Part shown: positions 1 to 8,445 of the stretch, piece after piece | Numbering within the stretch: the first letter of the stretch is position 1 | Layout: each line of letters begins with the position of its first letter | Origin: Clostridiales bacterium | GTDB lineage: Bacteria > Bacillota > Clostridia > Oscillospirales > QAMX01 | Length of the DNA: 28,775 bases | Assembly (NCBI GenBank): GCA_016285815.1 | Contig: JAEERN010000002.1 | Coordinates: 1-28,775, forward strand | Direction: 5' to 3' | Position numbers and translations under genes: made by a program | Notes under the pieces: model-generated | What the model was told of the DNA's origin: nothing | The model's database searches: none | Seen by the model: only the letters and a program-made list of their open reading frames with translations

Positions 1-2
1 CC

Positions 3-1661
3 AATGTGCGGCTGGAAGAGATCGGTTCGGCGGCGGCCGCCGCCGACGCGGGGTACGACCGGACGGCGCGCAGCCTGTACGCGCAGGATCAGCTGGCCCA
101 ACGGGCCGCGGCCAACGGGCTGGCGTCGGCGGGCCTGTACCGCAGCGGCTATTCCGACACGGTGCGGCTGGGACTGCAGAATCAGTACGCCGCGGACCTC
201 GCGGCCAACGAGGCGGCCCGCCGCTCGGAGGAAGAGCGGTGGCGCCTGGAGCGGCTCGGCGTGCTGTCCGATCTGGCGGTGGAGAACGCCGCCGTGGACG
301 AACAGCTTCTGAAGCTGGGTCTCGGACAGTACAACACCGACCGGGAGTTCGCCTTCCGCCAGTCGGCCGAGGAGTACCAGCGCGGCGTCGAGCAGCGAAA
401 GCTGGCCAGCGCAGAGCGCAAGGCCGCGCTGGACGAGGCGTATGCCGCGGCGGAGATCGGGGACTTTTCCCGGCTCGAGGCGCTTGGTCTCGACACGGCG
501 GCGGCCCGGACGGCCTTTGGCGACGAAGAGGCCATGCGGCGCGCCAGGCTGGACAGTCTGGCCGCGGAAGAGCGCCGCTCGGCGCTGGCCGACGCCTATG
601 CTGCGGCGGAGATCGGGGACTTTTCCGGGCTCGAAGCCCTGGGGGTTGACACGACGGCGGCGAAGGCCGCTTATCTGGACGCGGCGGCTCTGCAGAAGGC
701 CAAGCTGGACAGCGCCGCCGCCGCAGCGCGCCGGACGGCGCTGGACGAGGCCTACGACGCGGCGAAGATCGGGGACTTTTCCGGACTCGAAGCCCTTGGA
801 GTGGACACGACGGCGGCGAAGGCCGCCTATCTGGACGCGGCGGCCCTGCAGAAGGCCAAGCTGGACAGCGCTGCCGCCGAGGCGCGCAGGGCCGCGCTGG
901 ACGAGGCCTACGACGCGGCGAAGATCGGGGACTTTTCCCCGCTCGAGGCCCTGGGGGTGGATACGGCGTCGGCCCGGACGGCTTATCTCCGCCAGCTGGA
1001 CGAGCAGAAGGCCAAGCTCGAGCTGACGCTGCTGCAGCTCGAGGCCCAGCGTTCGGCGGCGGCCGGCGCGGGCGGGACCGGGCCCGCCGGGACGGCGGGC
1101 TCCGGCGGCGGGTCCGGACAGACCGGAAAGACCGGACAGACCGGACAGACCGGACAGACCAGGGCGTCTGCTTCGGGCGGCGACAGGAAGACCGGGACCC
1201 AGAGCGGGACGGCCTCCGGACAGACCGGCGCGGAGGCGGACTTCGGGCCGCTGGAGCGGGAGCGGGCCGTGGATCTGGCCAAGCAGCTGGTCAAGAACAT
1301 GCGTGAGCAGAACAAGAGCTACAGCGAGGTGCTGGCGTATCTGTCCGGCATCAAGGACGGCGTGAAGGGGCACTTCGGCTCGGAGTTCTGGAAGGTATAC
1401 ACGGAGACCGTCGCCGCCTCTTATCCCGGCGGAAGCGCCTATACCGAGCCGGCGAAGCTGTCGTCCATGAAGTCCGTCATGGCCTTTATCAACGACAAGA
1501 AGAACGCCGCCCGCTTTTTCACGGAGACCGGGTACAACCTGAACGCCATCCGCGAGCTGGTCGACGGCGCGGACATCACCGAAGAAGAACGCCGGGAGCT
1601 GCGCGCGTATTACGGCCTGACGGTCCGGCCGGCTTCGTCCGGCAGCAGCCGGACCATGTGA
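3..1661 (+). CDS. Phage-like repeat protein, 5' end outside the window
   Basis: The reading frame is open at the left edge, so the true start is probably upstream; the GTG at 6 has no visible ribosome site. The first ~70 residues (YDRTARSLYAQDQLAQ, then LASAGLYRSGYSDTVR) resemble proteins found near head and tail genes in Firmicute prophages; this is recognition of a pattern, not a database match. Residues ~140-350 are four copies of a 52-residue unit with the core AEIGDFSxLEALGVDT, rich in Ala and charged residues and probably coiled coil. A Gly/Gln/Thr-rich linker with TGQ repeats follows (~350-410), then a compact charged C-terminal domain ending near ELRAYYGL. The gene is closed by a terminator at 1767. 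No other phage gene is in view, so this could be the edge of a prophage, a remnant, or an unrelated coiled-coil protein. Function unknown. Confidence 0.6.
   Translation, partial: NVRLEEIGSAAAAADAGYDRTARSLYAQDQLAQRAAANGLASAGLYRSGYSDTVRLGLQNQYAADLAANEAARRSEEERWRLERLGVLSDLAVENAAVDEQLLKLGLGQYNTDREFAFRQSAEEYQRGVEQRKLASAERKAALDEAYAAAEIGDFSRLEALGLDTAAARTAFGDEEAMRRARLDSLAAEERRSALADAYAAAEIGDFSGLEALGVDTTAAKAAYLDAAALQKAKLDSAAAAARRTALDEAYDAAKIGDFSGLEALGVDTTAAKAAYLDAAALQKAKLDSAAAEARRAALDEAYDAAKIGDFSPLEALGVDTASARTAYLRQLDEQKAKLELTLLQLEAQRSAAAGAGGTGPAGTAGSGGGSGQTGKTGQTGQTGQTRASASGGDRKTGTQSGTASGQTGAEADFGPLERERAVDLAKQLVKNMREQNKSYSEVLAYLSGIKDGVKGHFGSEFWKVYTETVAASYPGGSAYTEPAKLSSMKSVMAFINDKKNAARFFTETGYNLNAIRELVDGADITEEERRELRAYYGLTVRPASSGSSRTM
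426..1046 (+). repeat. Tandem 156-bp coding repeat, about four copies
   Basis: Copies begin at about 426, 582, 738 and 894, exactly 156 bp apart, and each encodes 52 residues. The most conserved DNA is the block encoding IGDFS. The second and third copies are the most alike. The spacing keeps the frame, so unit gain or loss would only change protein length. Confidence 0.85.
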
Positions 1662-1766
1662 CGCCGGGCCCTCCGGCCCGGACTGCGGCGCGCACGCCCC
1701 CGCGAAAAGGACAAGGACGCATTGCGGCGCCGGAAGGATGGGCCGGGGAGACCGGCAAAAAAAGAG

Positions 1767-1815
1767 CCCGGGCGGGAACGCTCCGAAAAGCGGAGGGTCC
1801 CGTCCGGGATTTTTT
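1767..1815. terminator. Bidirectional intrinsic terminator
   Basis: A long GC-rich hairpin spans 1767-1808, with an outer 11-bp stem including one G-T pair and an inner CTCCG/CGGAG stem around AAAA. It is followed by a T run (1810-1815) on the plus strand and preceded by an A run (1757-1763), which is a T run on the minus strand. It lies between two converging genes and can end both. Confidence 0.85.
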
Positions 1816-1831
1816 GTCGCTGAGGGTGCCT

Positions 1832-2596
1832 TCAGAACGGCTTTTTCTGCTGGCGGCACCAGGTCCGCATGACAAACCGGTGGGGGAGCAGCTTGACGCC
1901 CAGCACCTGGAGCCGCGCGGCGGCCCCGCAGATCGAAACGTCCCGCCCGCGCTTCATGTCGCGCAGGGCACGGCGCACCACGTCGGGGGCCTCGTAATAG
2001 CGGCTGTAATAGGTGACGGTGTCGTCCGAGACGGCGTGGTCGAAAAACTCGGTCTTCACCCAGAAGGGGCAGACCGCCATGACGCGGATCCCGCGGGAGA
2101 CCAGCTCGACGTTCAGCGCCCGGGAAAAGCTCAGCACGAAGGCCTTGGAGGCGCCGTAGACGTTGATATAGGGCACCGGCTGGAACGCGGACAGCGAGCC
2201 CATGTTGTAGATCCGCGAGCCGGCGGTCATGAAGGGCAGAGCGTGATAGGTGACGGAGACCAGCGCTTTTTCGTTCAGGTCGATCATGGCCAGCTGGCGC
2301 TCCAGATCCAGCCCGGTGAAGGGCCGGAACAGGCCGAAGCCCGCCGCGTTGACCAGCACGGAGACGGTGGGCTTTTCCGCCTCGAACAGGGCCTTGAGCC
2401 GCTCGAGGTCCTCGGTCCGGGTCAGGTCCAGCGCCAGCGGGCGCACCGGGGCGCGCAGCTCTTCGCGCAGGGCCTCCAGCCGGTCCAGCCGGCGGGCCAC
2501 GACCCAGATCTCGTCAAAGCGTTCGTCCGCGTCCAGCTGGCGGGCGAACTCGCGCCCCATGCCGGAGGACGCGCCGGTGATCACGGCGATCTTCAT
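1832..2596 (-). CDS. Short-chain dehydrogenase/reductase
   Basis: 254 residues, the usual length of a classical SDR. Visible motifs: the cofactor glycine motif TGASSGMG (7-14), NAAG (83-86), and the catalytic Ser134, Tyr147 and Lys151 (YGASK). Arg residues after the second beta strand (VVARR) suggest NADP(H). The ATG at 2596 was chosen because an AAGGAAG site lies in front and because it overlaps the stop of cysNC as ATGA, so translation is coupled; longer upstream starts would lie inside cysNC. It is the last gene of the sulfation operon, before the terminator at 1767. The region around the active site resembles the hydroxysteroid and ketoacyl reductase branch, but the substrate cannot be read from the sequence. 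By context it may oxidise or reduce the hydroxyl group of the molecule that is sulfated; that is inference. Confidence 0.88.
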   Translation of the reverse strand: MKIAVITGASSGMGREFARQLDADERFDEIWVVARRLDRLEALREELRAPVRPLALDLTRTEDLERLKALFEAEKPTVSVLVNAAGFGLFRPFTGLDLERQLAMIDLNEKALVSVTYHALPFMTAGSRIYNMGSLSAFQPVPYINVYGASKAFVLSFSRALNVELVSRGIRVMAVCPFWVKTEFFDHAVSDDTVTYYSRYYEAPDVVRRALRDMKRGRDVSICGAAARLQVLGVKLLPHRFVMRTWCRQQKKPF

Positions 2597-4461
2597 CCCC
2601 GCACTTCCTTTCCGTCCTTGCCGAGGCGGGACCGGACGGCGCCGACCAGCGCCTCGACGCATTCTTCCTCGCTCCACCGCTCGGTGTCCAGCAGCAGGTC
2701 CGGGCTTTCGGGGGCTTCGTAGGGGGAGTCCAGCCCGGTGAAGGAGCGGATCTCGCCCGCGAGGGCTTTTTTGTACAGCTTTTTGGGGTCCCGGGCGATG
2801 CAGGCGTCAAGGCTCGCCTTGACGTAGGTCTCTAAAAACTCGTCTCCGATGATCCGCCGGGCCGATTCACGGGCGGCGCGGAAGGGGGAGATCAGCGTGA
2901 CCAGACAGACCGCGCCCGCGTCGCGGAACAGCTTGGCCGTTTCGGCGGCGCGCCGGATGTTCTCGGCGCGGTCCGCGTCGGAAAAGCCCAGATCGCTGCA
3001 CAGGCCGCGGCGCAGCTTGTCGCCGTCCAGCACGAACGCCGGGATCCCTTCGGACAGCAGCCGAAGCTCGGCCTCTTCGGCGATGGTGGTCTTGCCGGAC
3101 CCGGACAGGCCCGTCATCCAGACGACCAGACCGCGCTTTCCGGTGATGCGGAGGCGCTCGTCCGCCGACAGACCGGCGCCGGACCAGCGGATGTTGCGGG
3201 TGTCGTAGTCGTATTCGTTCAGCGCCTCGGTGATGATGCCGCCGCCGGCGATCTCATAGTCGTCGACGATGACGAAGCGGGACGTGGCGTCGTTGTCGCC
3301 GGCCAGGTCGAAGGCCACGGGCCGGTCCAGCCGCAGGATGCACTCGGCGGCCTCGTTCTTCTCCGCGTACTGGCGGGACTGGCAGCTGAGGTTCGAGGCG
3401 TTGACGATGCGCTCGATGTGCTCCAGCGTCATCTCCACCTTGGCCGTGCCGCACTTGAAGTGATAGCGCCGATCGGCGCGGAAGGCGCTGCGCCCCAGCC
3501 AGAAGATGTTGGCGCGGACGCGGACGCCGACGTGCGGCGCGGGCTCGGATTCCAGACAGGCGATCTCGCCCCGGCGGACGAAGATCTGTTCCGTCATGGT
3601 GAAGCCGGCCGCCTGGCCGGCCCGGAAATCCGCCGGCTCGGGGGCGTTGAAGACCTCGAGGCTCTTGACGGAGGTCTTCTTGCCGGACGGCCAGAATACG
3701 ATGCGGTCGCCAGCCCGCAGGATGCCGGAGTCCAGCGTTCCGGCGATGATGCGGCGGCTGTCGCCGCTGCCGGTGAACTTGTAGACTCCCTGGACCGGCA
3801 GGCGCAGCGGAAGCTGCTCCGGCTCGGCGACGCTCTGAAACCGGTCGATCTGCTCCAGCACGGTGTCGCCCCGGTACCAGGGCATCCGGTCCGAGCGCAG
3901 GGCGATGTTGTCGCCCTCCATGCCGCTGACCGGGATGAACGAGGCGGGAACGATGCCGATCTTTTCCAGGAACGCGCGGCAGTCCGCGCAGATGTCGCGG
4001 TAGACCTTTTCGCGGTAGTCCACCAGATCCATCTTGTTGACCAGAACGGCGACCTGGCGGATGCCCAGCACGGACAGGAAATAGCCGTGGCGGCGGGTGT
4101 TCTCCTCGACGCCGTGGGAGGCGTCGATGACCAGCAGGGCGGCCTCGGCGCGGGAGGCGCCGGTGACCATGTTCTTCAGGAATTCGATGTGGCCGGGCGC
4201 GTCGATCAGGATATAGCTGCGCTTGTCGGTCTTGAAAAAACAGCGGGCCGTGTCGATGGTGATGCCCTGGGCCTGTTCGTTCTTCAGCGCGTCCAGCAGG
4301 AAGGCGTATTCAAAGGGCTTGGAGTTGCGCCGGCAGTTTTCCCGGATCGACTCGAGCTTTCCCTCGGGCAGGGCGCCCGCGTCGGCCAGCAGACGGCCGA
4401 TGACCGTGCTTTTGCCGTGGTCCACGTGTCCCACGGTGACGATGTTCAGAAGCTCATCCAT
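2593..4461 (-). CDS. cysNC: Sulfate adenylyltransferase large subunit fused to APS kinase (CysN-CysC, NodQ type)
   Basis: 622 residues. The N-terminal part is an elongation-factor-like GTPase: P-loop GHVDHGKST (11-19), DAPGH (88-91), NKMD (142-145), then beta-barrel domains to about 425. The C-terminal part is a complete APS kinase: P-loop GLSGSGKT (451-458), DGDKLRRGL, DRAENIRR, and the FTGLDSPYE substrate region. With CysD it makes APS from sulfate and ATP, driven by GTP, and the kinase domain phosphorylates APS to PAPS. The ATG at 4461 follows a GGAGG site; the gap to cysD is 27 bp. The fusion is the form found in NodQ-type enzymes that supply sulfotransferases, which fits the sulfotransferase two genes upstream. 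All key motifs look intact. Confidence 0.95.
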   Translation of the reverse strand: MDELLNIVTVGHVDHGKSTVIGRLLADAGALPEGKLESIRENCRRNSKPFEYAFLLDALKNEQAQGITIDTARCFFKTDKRSYILIDAPGHIEFLKNMVTGASRAEAALLVIDASHGVEENTRRHGYFLSVLGIRQVAVLVNKMDLVDYREKVYRDICADCRAFLEKIGIVPASFIPVSGMEGDNIALRSDRMPWYRGDTVLEQIDRFQSVAEPEQLPLRLPVQGVYKFTGSGDSRRIIAGTLDSGILRAGDRIVFWPSGKKTSVKSLEVFNAPEPADFRAGQAAGFTMTEQIFVRRGEIACLESEPAPHVGVRVRANIFWLGRSAFRADRRYHFKCGTAKVEMTLEHIERIVNASNLSCQSRQYAEKNEAAECILRLDRPVAFDLAGDNDATSRFVIVDDYEIAGGGIITEALNEYDYDTRNIRWSGAGLSADERLRITGKRGLVVWMTGLSGSGKTTIAEEAELRLLSEGIPAFVLDGDKLRRGLCSDLGFSDADRAENIRRAAETAKLFRDAGAVCLVTLISPFRAARESARRIIGDEFLETYVKASLDACIARDPKKLYKKALAGEIRSFTGLDSPYEAPESPDLLLDTERWSEEECVEALVGAVRSRLGKDGKEVRG

Positions 4462-4488
4462 AAGGGCGAAAGTCCTCCGTGTCCAAAC

Positions 4489-5370
4489 TCACATGTATCC
4501 GTCGCGGCGAAGGGTCTCGAGACCGCCGCCGTCCTCCGCGTCCTGGGCGCGGCCGCTCCGCTCGGCGATGTTGGACAGCGCGCCCGTGCGAAGCTCTTCG
4601 ATGATCTCGCGGGGGTTCTTCGAGGTGGACCGGATGGGTCCGGTGCACGGGGCGCAGCCCAGCGAGCGATAGCGGGTCCCGTCGCCCTGGTCGTAGTAGA
4701 GAGAGACGGTGGGGATGTTCTCCCGCTCGATGTATTCCCAGATGTTCAGCTCGGTCCAGTCCAGCAGCGGATGGATGCGGACGTGGGTCCCCGGCGCGAA
4801 GTCGGTCTTGAACTGGTTCCAGAACTCCGGCGGCTGGTCGTCCAGATCCCAGTCGTTGTTTTTGTCGCGGGGGGAGAAGTACCGCTCTTTCGAGCGGGAG
4901 CCCTCCTCGTCGGACCGGGCGCCCACGATGACGCCGGTGTAGGCGTCGGTGTTGGTGTCCCGCTCGTACTGCCCGGTGGTCAGGTTGAGCCGGTACCGGG
5001 GCCACTTGCCGTTCAGCGTGTTGGTCAGGGCCTCGGTCTTCAGCAGGCGGCAGCACTCGACGCGGCCGACCTTCCCGTCGGGGAAGGTGTTGCGGGCCTC
5101 CAGCGCCTCGCGGTTCTCGCCATAGACCATGTAAAGGCCGTACTCCATGGCCAGCCGGTCGCGGTATTCGATCATTTCGGGGATCTTGTAGTGGGTGTCG
5201 ATGTGGACCAGCGGGAACGGCACGTGGCCGTAGAAGGCCTTGCGCGCCAGCCACAGCAGCACGGTGCTGTCCTTGCCGATCGACCAGAGCATGCACAGCT
5301 TGTCGAAGGCGGCGTACGCCTCGCGCAGCAGGTAGACGCTTTTGCTTTCCAGCTTGTCGAGATGATCCAT
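4489..5370 (-). CDS. cysD: Sulfate adenylyltransferase small subunit (CysD, NodP type)
   Basis: 293 residues, normal for the family. It is an ATP pyrophosphatase of the PAPS-reductase fold: SIGKDS (30-35) is the PP-loop, followed by HIDTHYKIPEM, GARSDEEGSRSKER and the GCAPCTGPI region, and the C terminus ERSGRAQD...RRDGYM is typical of CysD. It adenylates sulfate as partner of CysN. Its ATG shares one base with the sulfotransferase stop (TGATG), implying translational coupling. The GCxPCTG form is closer to NodP-like proteins than to the E. coli enzyme. No sulfate or sulfite reductase gene lies in the operon, so the product is probably used for sulfation and not for cysteine synthesis. Confidence 0.95.
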   Translation of the reverse strand: MDHLDKLESKSVYLLREAYAAFDKLCMLWSIGKDSTVLLWLARKAFYGHVPFPLVHIDTHYKIPEMIEYRDRLAMEYGLYMVYGENREALEARNTFPDGKVGRVECCRLLKTEALTNTLNGKWPRYRLNLTTGQYERDTNTDAYTGVIVGARSDEEGSRSKERYFSPRDKNNDWDLDDQPPEFWNQFKTDFAPGTHVRIHPLLDWTELNIWEYIERENIPTVSLYYDQGDGTRYRSLGCAPCTGPIRSTSKNPREIIEELRTGALSNIAERSGRAQDAEDGGGLETLRRDGYM

Positions 5371-6509
5371 CAGTCTTCCGTCCTCATTTCGTATCCGTAA
5401 TGTTCGAAGTAAAAGCCCAGCTCGCCGTTGATCTTGCCGCGAAGCCGGGGCGTCAGCGTGAAGTGGTTTTTGACGTAGTCCTTCTGTCCGGCGACGTAGG
5501 CCTCGAACCGCGGCCGGGCCGCTTCAAAGCCGTCCAGCCCCAGCGCCTCGTAGATCCCGCCCAGGCAGGCCACCGGGTCCCGCTCCAGCTCCTCGTAGGC
5601 CACGGTGACCATCTGGCCCGGGGCCAGCTCGGGCTCCAGCGCGAACAGCTCGCGGTACATCCGGCCGAAGATCCAGACGATGGAGTCTTCCAGCAGCAGG
5701 TCGAAGTCCGCGTCCGGCTTGGGCGAAAGCTGAAGGATCTCCATCTGCTTGCGGAACATGTGGATGGTGCTCATGACGGCGGTGTAGGGGTCGCGGTGGA
5801 GGTTGATGAACTGGGCGTCCGGCCAGAGCGAGAGCAGCTCGCGCATATGGCCCGTGTTGTCCGGGCTCTTCAGCATCAGGCGCCTGCCGCCGCAGTGCCA
5901 CGAGATCTTGGCGAGAAGATAGGAATAGTCGCGCTTCCAGCGGGCCTGCTCTTTGGGCGGAAGGTCCGACACGAAGCAGCCGGAGAAATAGTCCCGGAAC
6001 GAGATGGGGAACGCGATCATGTGGATGATCGAATGGGGCGAAAAGGTGGCCAGACCGAAGGTCTCTTCGATGGGAAGGTCCAGCGTGTACTTCATGTTGT
6101 CCATGGGCCGCGCGCCGCCGAGGACCCGCCGTTCGAAGGCGGTGACCGGTCCGCGCAGCAGCGTGGACACGTTGACGGCGGTGGTGGAGACCGGGTCGCA
6201 CCAGCCGAACTGAGGGTCCTGGGCCAGGATGTTCTGCAGATAGGTCGTGCCGGAGCGCCAGTGGCCGACGACGTACAGCGGTCCCCGGACAGGACCGGCG
6301 GCGCGGATCTTCCGGTCGAACAGCAGCTTTTCCAGCCCGGCCACGGGGAACAGTGCGCCGGAGACCAGCGTGATCAGCGCGGCCATGGGGATGCGCCGCG
6401 GCAGGATCCGGAACCGGTTGTGGGCCAGCAGCCGGAGCCAGTTGTCGAAGCGGCAGCCGATCAGATAGTGGGCCGGGTTGATCCAGCGTTTTTCAGGCGC
6501 CTTTGGCAT
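5370..6509 (-). CDS. PAPS-dependent sulfotransferase
   Basis: 379 residues from the ATG at 6509, preferred over an ATG at 6557 because GGAGG lies about 11 nt in front. The 5'-phosphosulfate loop is GHWRSGTTY (82-90). The 3'-phosphate site is INLHRDPYTAVMS, with Arg239 and Ser247, preceded by LKSPDNTGH (213-221), typical of the Sulfotransfer_3-like group. It transfers sulfate from PAPS to a hydroxyl or amine. A hydrophobic stretch at about 41-60 and several aromatic-rich segments suggest membrane association or a lipid-like acceptor; that is inference. It is the first gene of the operon and is immediately followed by the genes that make PAPS. The acceptor is unknown; candidates are a membrane lipid, a steroid or bile acid, or a surface glycan. 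Confidence 0.92.
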   Translation of the reverse strand: MPKAPEKRWINPAHYLIGCRFDNWLRLLAHNRFRILPRRIPMAALITLVSGALFPVAGLEKLLFDRKIRAAGPVRGPLYVVGHWRSGTTYLQNILAQDPQFGWCDPVSTTAVNVSTLLRGPVTAFERRVLGGARPMDNMKYTLDLPIEETFGLATFSPHSIIHMIAFPISFRDYFSGCFVSDLPPKEQARWKRDYSYLLAKISWHCGGRRLMLKSPDNTGHMRELLSLWPDAQFINLHRDPYTAVMSTIHMFRKQMEILQLSPKPDADFDLLLEDSIVWIFGRMYRELFALEPELAPGQMVTVAYEELERDPVACLGGIYEALGLDGFEAARPRFEAYVAGQKDYVKNHFTLTPRLRGKINGELGFYFEHYGYEMRTED

Positions 6510-6568
6510 CCAGTCTCTTCCTCCGTCTCGTTGTGCGCCGCGGTCTGGGCGGGGCATTTTCCCGCAAA

Positions 6569-6574
6569 ATTATA
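6569..6574 (-). promoter_or_regulatory. Likely -10 box of the sulfotransferase operon
   Basis: A perfect TATAAT on the minus strand, 60 bp before the sulfotransferase start, in the 130-bp gap after the histidine kinase. The -35 is poor: CATTGA at 16 bp or TTGAGT at 14 bp. This may mean it needs an activator. Confidence 0.55.
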
Positions 6575-6639
6575 GCCCCTTTCGGTGAACTCAATGGAAA
6601 CGCTGTGCGAACTGAATGTGAAACGGCCTGCAGGGACCG

Positions 6640-7704
6640 TCAGATCTCCGCAGGCTTCGACGGGAGGCGGACCGAAACGGAACAGCCGTTTCCGGGCGAG
6701 GAATCGATCGCCATCGAGCCGCCGTGCAGCTCGACGATGCGCTTGGCCAGCGGCAGGCCCAGACCGCTGCCGTCTCCGGCGGCGGCGTTGGTCCCGCGAT
6801 AGAACTGGTAAAACGCGTTTTGCCGGGTCTGGTCGTCCATGCCGACGCCGGAGTCGGCGACGGTCACGGTGACCGCGCCGCCGTCCTCCGACGCGGAGAT
6901 GCGGACGCGGCCTCCGGCGGGGGTGAACTTCACCGCATTGTCGATCAGGTTGGACCAGACGTGGAAGAGCAGGTCCTTGTCGGCGGTGAGGGAGAGGGGC
7001 GGGACGTCCATCTCCAGCCCCAGCTTTTTCTCCTCGATGCGGCCGTCCCACAGCAGGACGGTGCGGCGAAGCTGTTCGTCCAGCGCGAACGGCGCGGGAA
7101 CGGGCCGGCTTTTTTTCGCGTCCAGCCGGGAGATGCGCAGCATGTTCTCCGTCATGTGGGAGAGGCGGGCGGACTCTGCGGCGATGTAGGACGCGTATTC
7201 GGCGCGCGCGGCGTCGTCCAGCTCCGGCTCGGTCAGCAGACGGGCATAGCCGTTGATGACGGAAAGCGGCGTTTTGAACTCGTGGGACACGTTGGACAGA
7301 AAGTCGCGCCGCAGGTATTCGTTGGATTTCAGCTCGGCGGTCATGGCGTTGAAGCTTTGCTGCAGCGAGGCGTACTCCGTGGTGCGGCGCCGGATCGTGA
7401 CCCTGACGTCGAAGTTTCCCCGGGCGACCTCTTTCATGGCCCGGTCCAGCTCCAGCACGGGGTTGGCCGTGATGCGCGACATGAGCAGGATCAGCAGCAC
7501 GATGGCGGCCAGCGCCAGCAGCAGGATGACCAGATCCAGCACGGTATAGCCGAAGACCACGATGCGCGCGTCCGGCCGGTGGGGCAGGATGCCGTTCCGC
7601 AGCAGGAGCGGCGCGGCCACGCCGAGGGCGGACGCGCACAGGATCAGGAGAAGGAAAAAGATGGTCAGCCGGCCGCGGATGGAGTACATCCGGCGCCGCT
7701 TCAC
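6640..7704 (-). CDS. Sensor histidine kinase
   Basis: 354 residues. Two membrane segments (about 14-35 and 47-76) enclose only about a dozen outside residues, so it probably senses the membrane or a partner protein and not a free ligand. A HAMP linker follows (about 78-102), then the phospho-acceptor His141 in SNVSHEFKTPLS, and the ATPase domain with N box NLIDNAVKF (252-260), G1 DSGVGM (284-289) and G2 GDGSGLGLPLAK. Its ATG overlaps the stop of the response regulator as ATGA. The partner is certainly the gene just upstream; target genes are unknown, though the sulfation operon follows directly. Confidence 0.93.
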   Translation of the reverse strand: MKRRRMYSIRGRLTIFFLLLILCASALGVAAPLLLRNGILPHRPDARIVVFGYTVLDLVILLLALAAIVLLILLMSRITANPVLELDRAMKEVARGNFDVRVTIRRRTTEYASLQQSFNAMTAELKSNEYLRRDFLSNVSHEFKTPLSVINGYARLLTEPELDDAARAEYASYIAAESARLSHMTENMLRISRLDAKKSRPVPAPFALDEQLRRTVLLWDGRIEEKKLGLEMDVPPLSLTADKDLLFHVWSNLIDNAVKFTPAGGRVRISASEDGGAVTVTVADSGVGMDDQTRQNAFYQFYRGTNAAAGDGSGLGLPLAKRIVELHGGSMAIDSSPGNGCSVSVRLPSKPAEI

Positions 7705-8396
7705 AGGGCCGCCTCCCCGCCGGGGCGGTTCAGGACGGCCTTATAGCCGAGACCGCGGACGGTGACGATGGAAAAATCGTCCGCCTCGGCCAGCTTTTCG
7801 CGGAGCCGCTTGATGTGGGTGTCCACGGTCCGGGGGTCGGATTCGCTCTCATAGCCCCAGACCTCGTCCATCAGCATCTGACGGGTGAAGATCTTCATGG
7901 GAGAGGAGAGCAGGGTCTGCAGCAGCAGATACTCCATGCGGCGCAGCTCGACCGTCCGGCCCTTGAACGAGACCTGGAGCGTTTCAGCGTTGAGCACGGT
8001 GCCGCCCACGGTGACGGTCGGACCGGAGGAAACGCCGGCGCGCCGCAGCAGGGCGGCGACCCGCATCAGCATCTCCTCGGGCTCGACGGGCTTGGTCATA
8101 TAGTCGTCCGCCCCGGCCTGAAAGCCCGCGCGCTTGTCGTCCAGACTGTCCCGGGCGGTGAGGATCAGAACGGGGACGGAGCATCCGCCGGAGCGGAGCG
8201 TCCGGGTCAGCTCAAAGCCGTCCATGCCGGGCATCATCACGTCGGCGATGACCAGATGGACGGGGATGCGGTCGAAGACGTCCAGCGCCTCGGCGCCGGA
8301 ACCGGCCTCGGCCACGTCGTACCCCGCCCGGCGCAGATGGATGCCCAGCAGTCGGCGGAGCCCGACGTTGTCTTCCGCGATCAGAACGTTTGCCAT
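7701..8396 (-). CDS. OmpR-family response regulator
   Basis: 231 residues. The receiver domain carries the acidic pair E8/D9, phospho-acceptor Asp52, Thr80 and Lys102 (TKP). The C-terminal winged helix (about 130-225) contains LRRMEYLLL, DEVWGY, the recognition-helix region RTVDTHIKRLREKL and the closing VRGLGYK. The start has AAGGAAGG upstream. It lies 49 bp after the aldolase-like gene on the same strand, with only a short hairpin without a T run between them, so it may share the promoter at 9808-9836. Confidence 0.94.
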   Translation of the reverse strand: MANVLIAEDNVGLRRLLGIHLRRAGYDVAEAGSGAEALDVFDRIPVHLVIADVMMPGMDGFELTRTLRSGGCSVPVLILTARDSLDDKRAGFQAGADDYMTKPVEPEEMLMRVAALLRRAGVSSGPTVTVGGTVLNAETLQVSFKGRTVELRRMEYLLLQTLLSSPMKIFTRQMLMDEVWGYESESDPRTVDTHIKRLREKLAEADDFSIVTVRGLGYKAVLNRPGGEAAL

Positions 8397-8445
8397 GGCG
8401 GCCCTTGCCTTCCTTTCCCGGGATGGTCCCGCCGGAGAGCGGCGG

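Noticed and set aside
426..1046. Regular repeats as a CRISPR array
   Set aside because: The 156-bp units are coding throughout and have no spacer-repeat alternation.
2593..5370. cysD-cysNC as part of assimilatory sulfate reduction
   Set aside because: No reductase genes are in the operon and the sulfotransferase is translationally coupled to cysD.
6510..6557. Earlier ATG of the sulfotransferase at 6557
   Set aside because: The extra 16 residues are not family-like, and the ATG at 6509 has a good GGAGG site.
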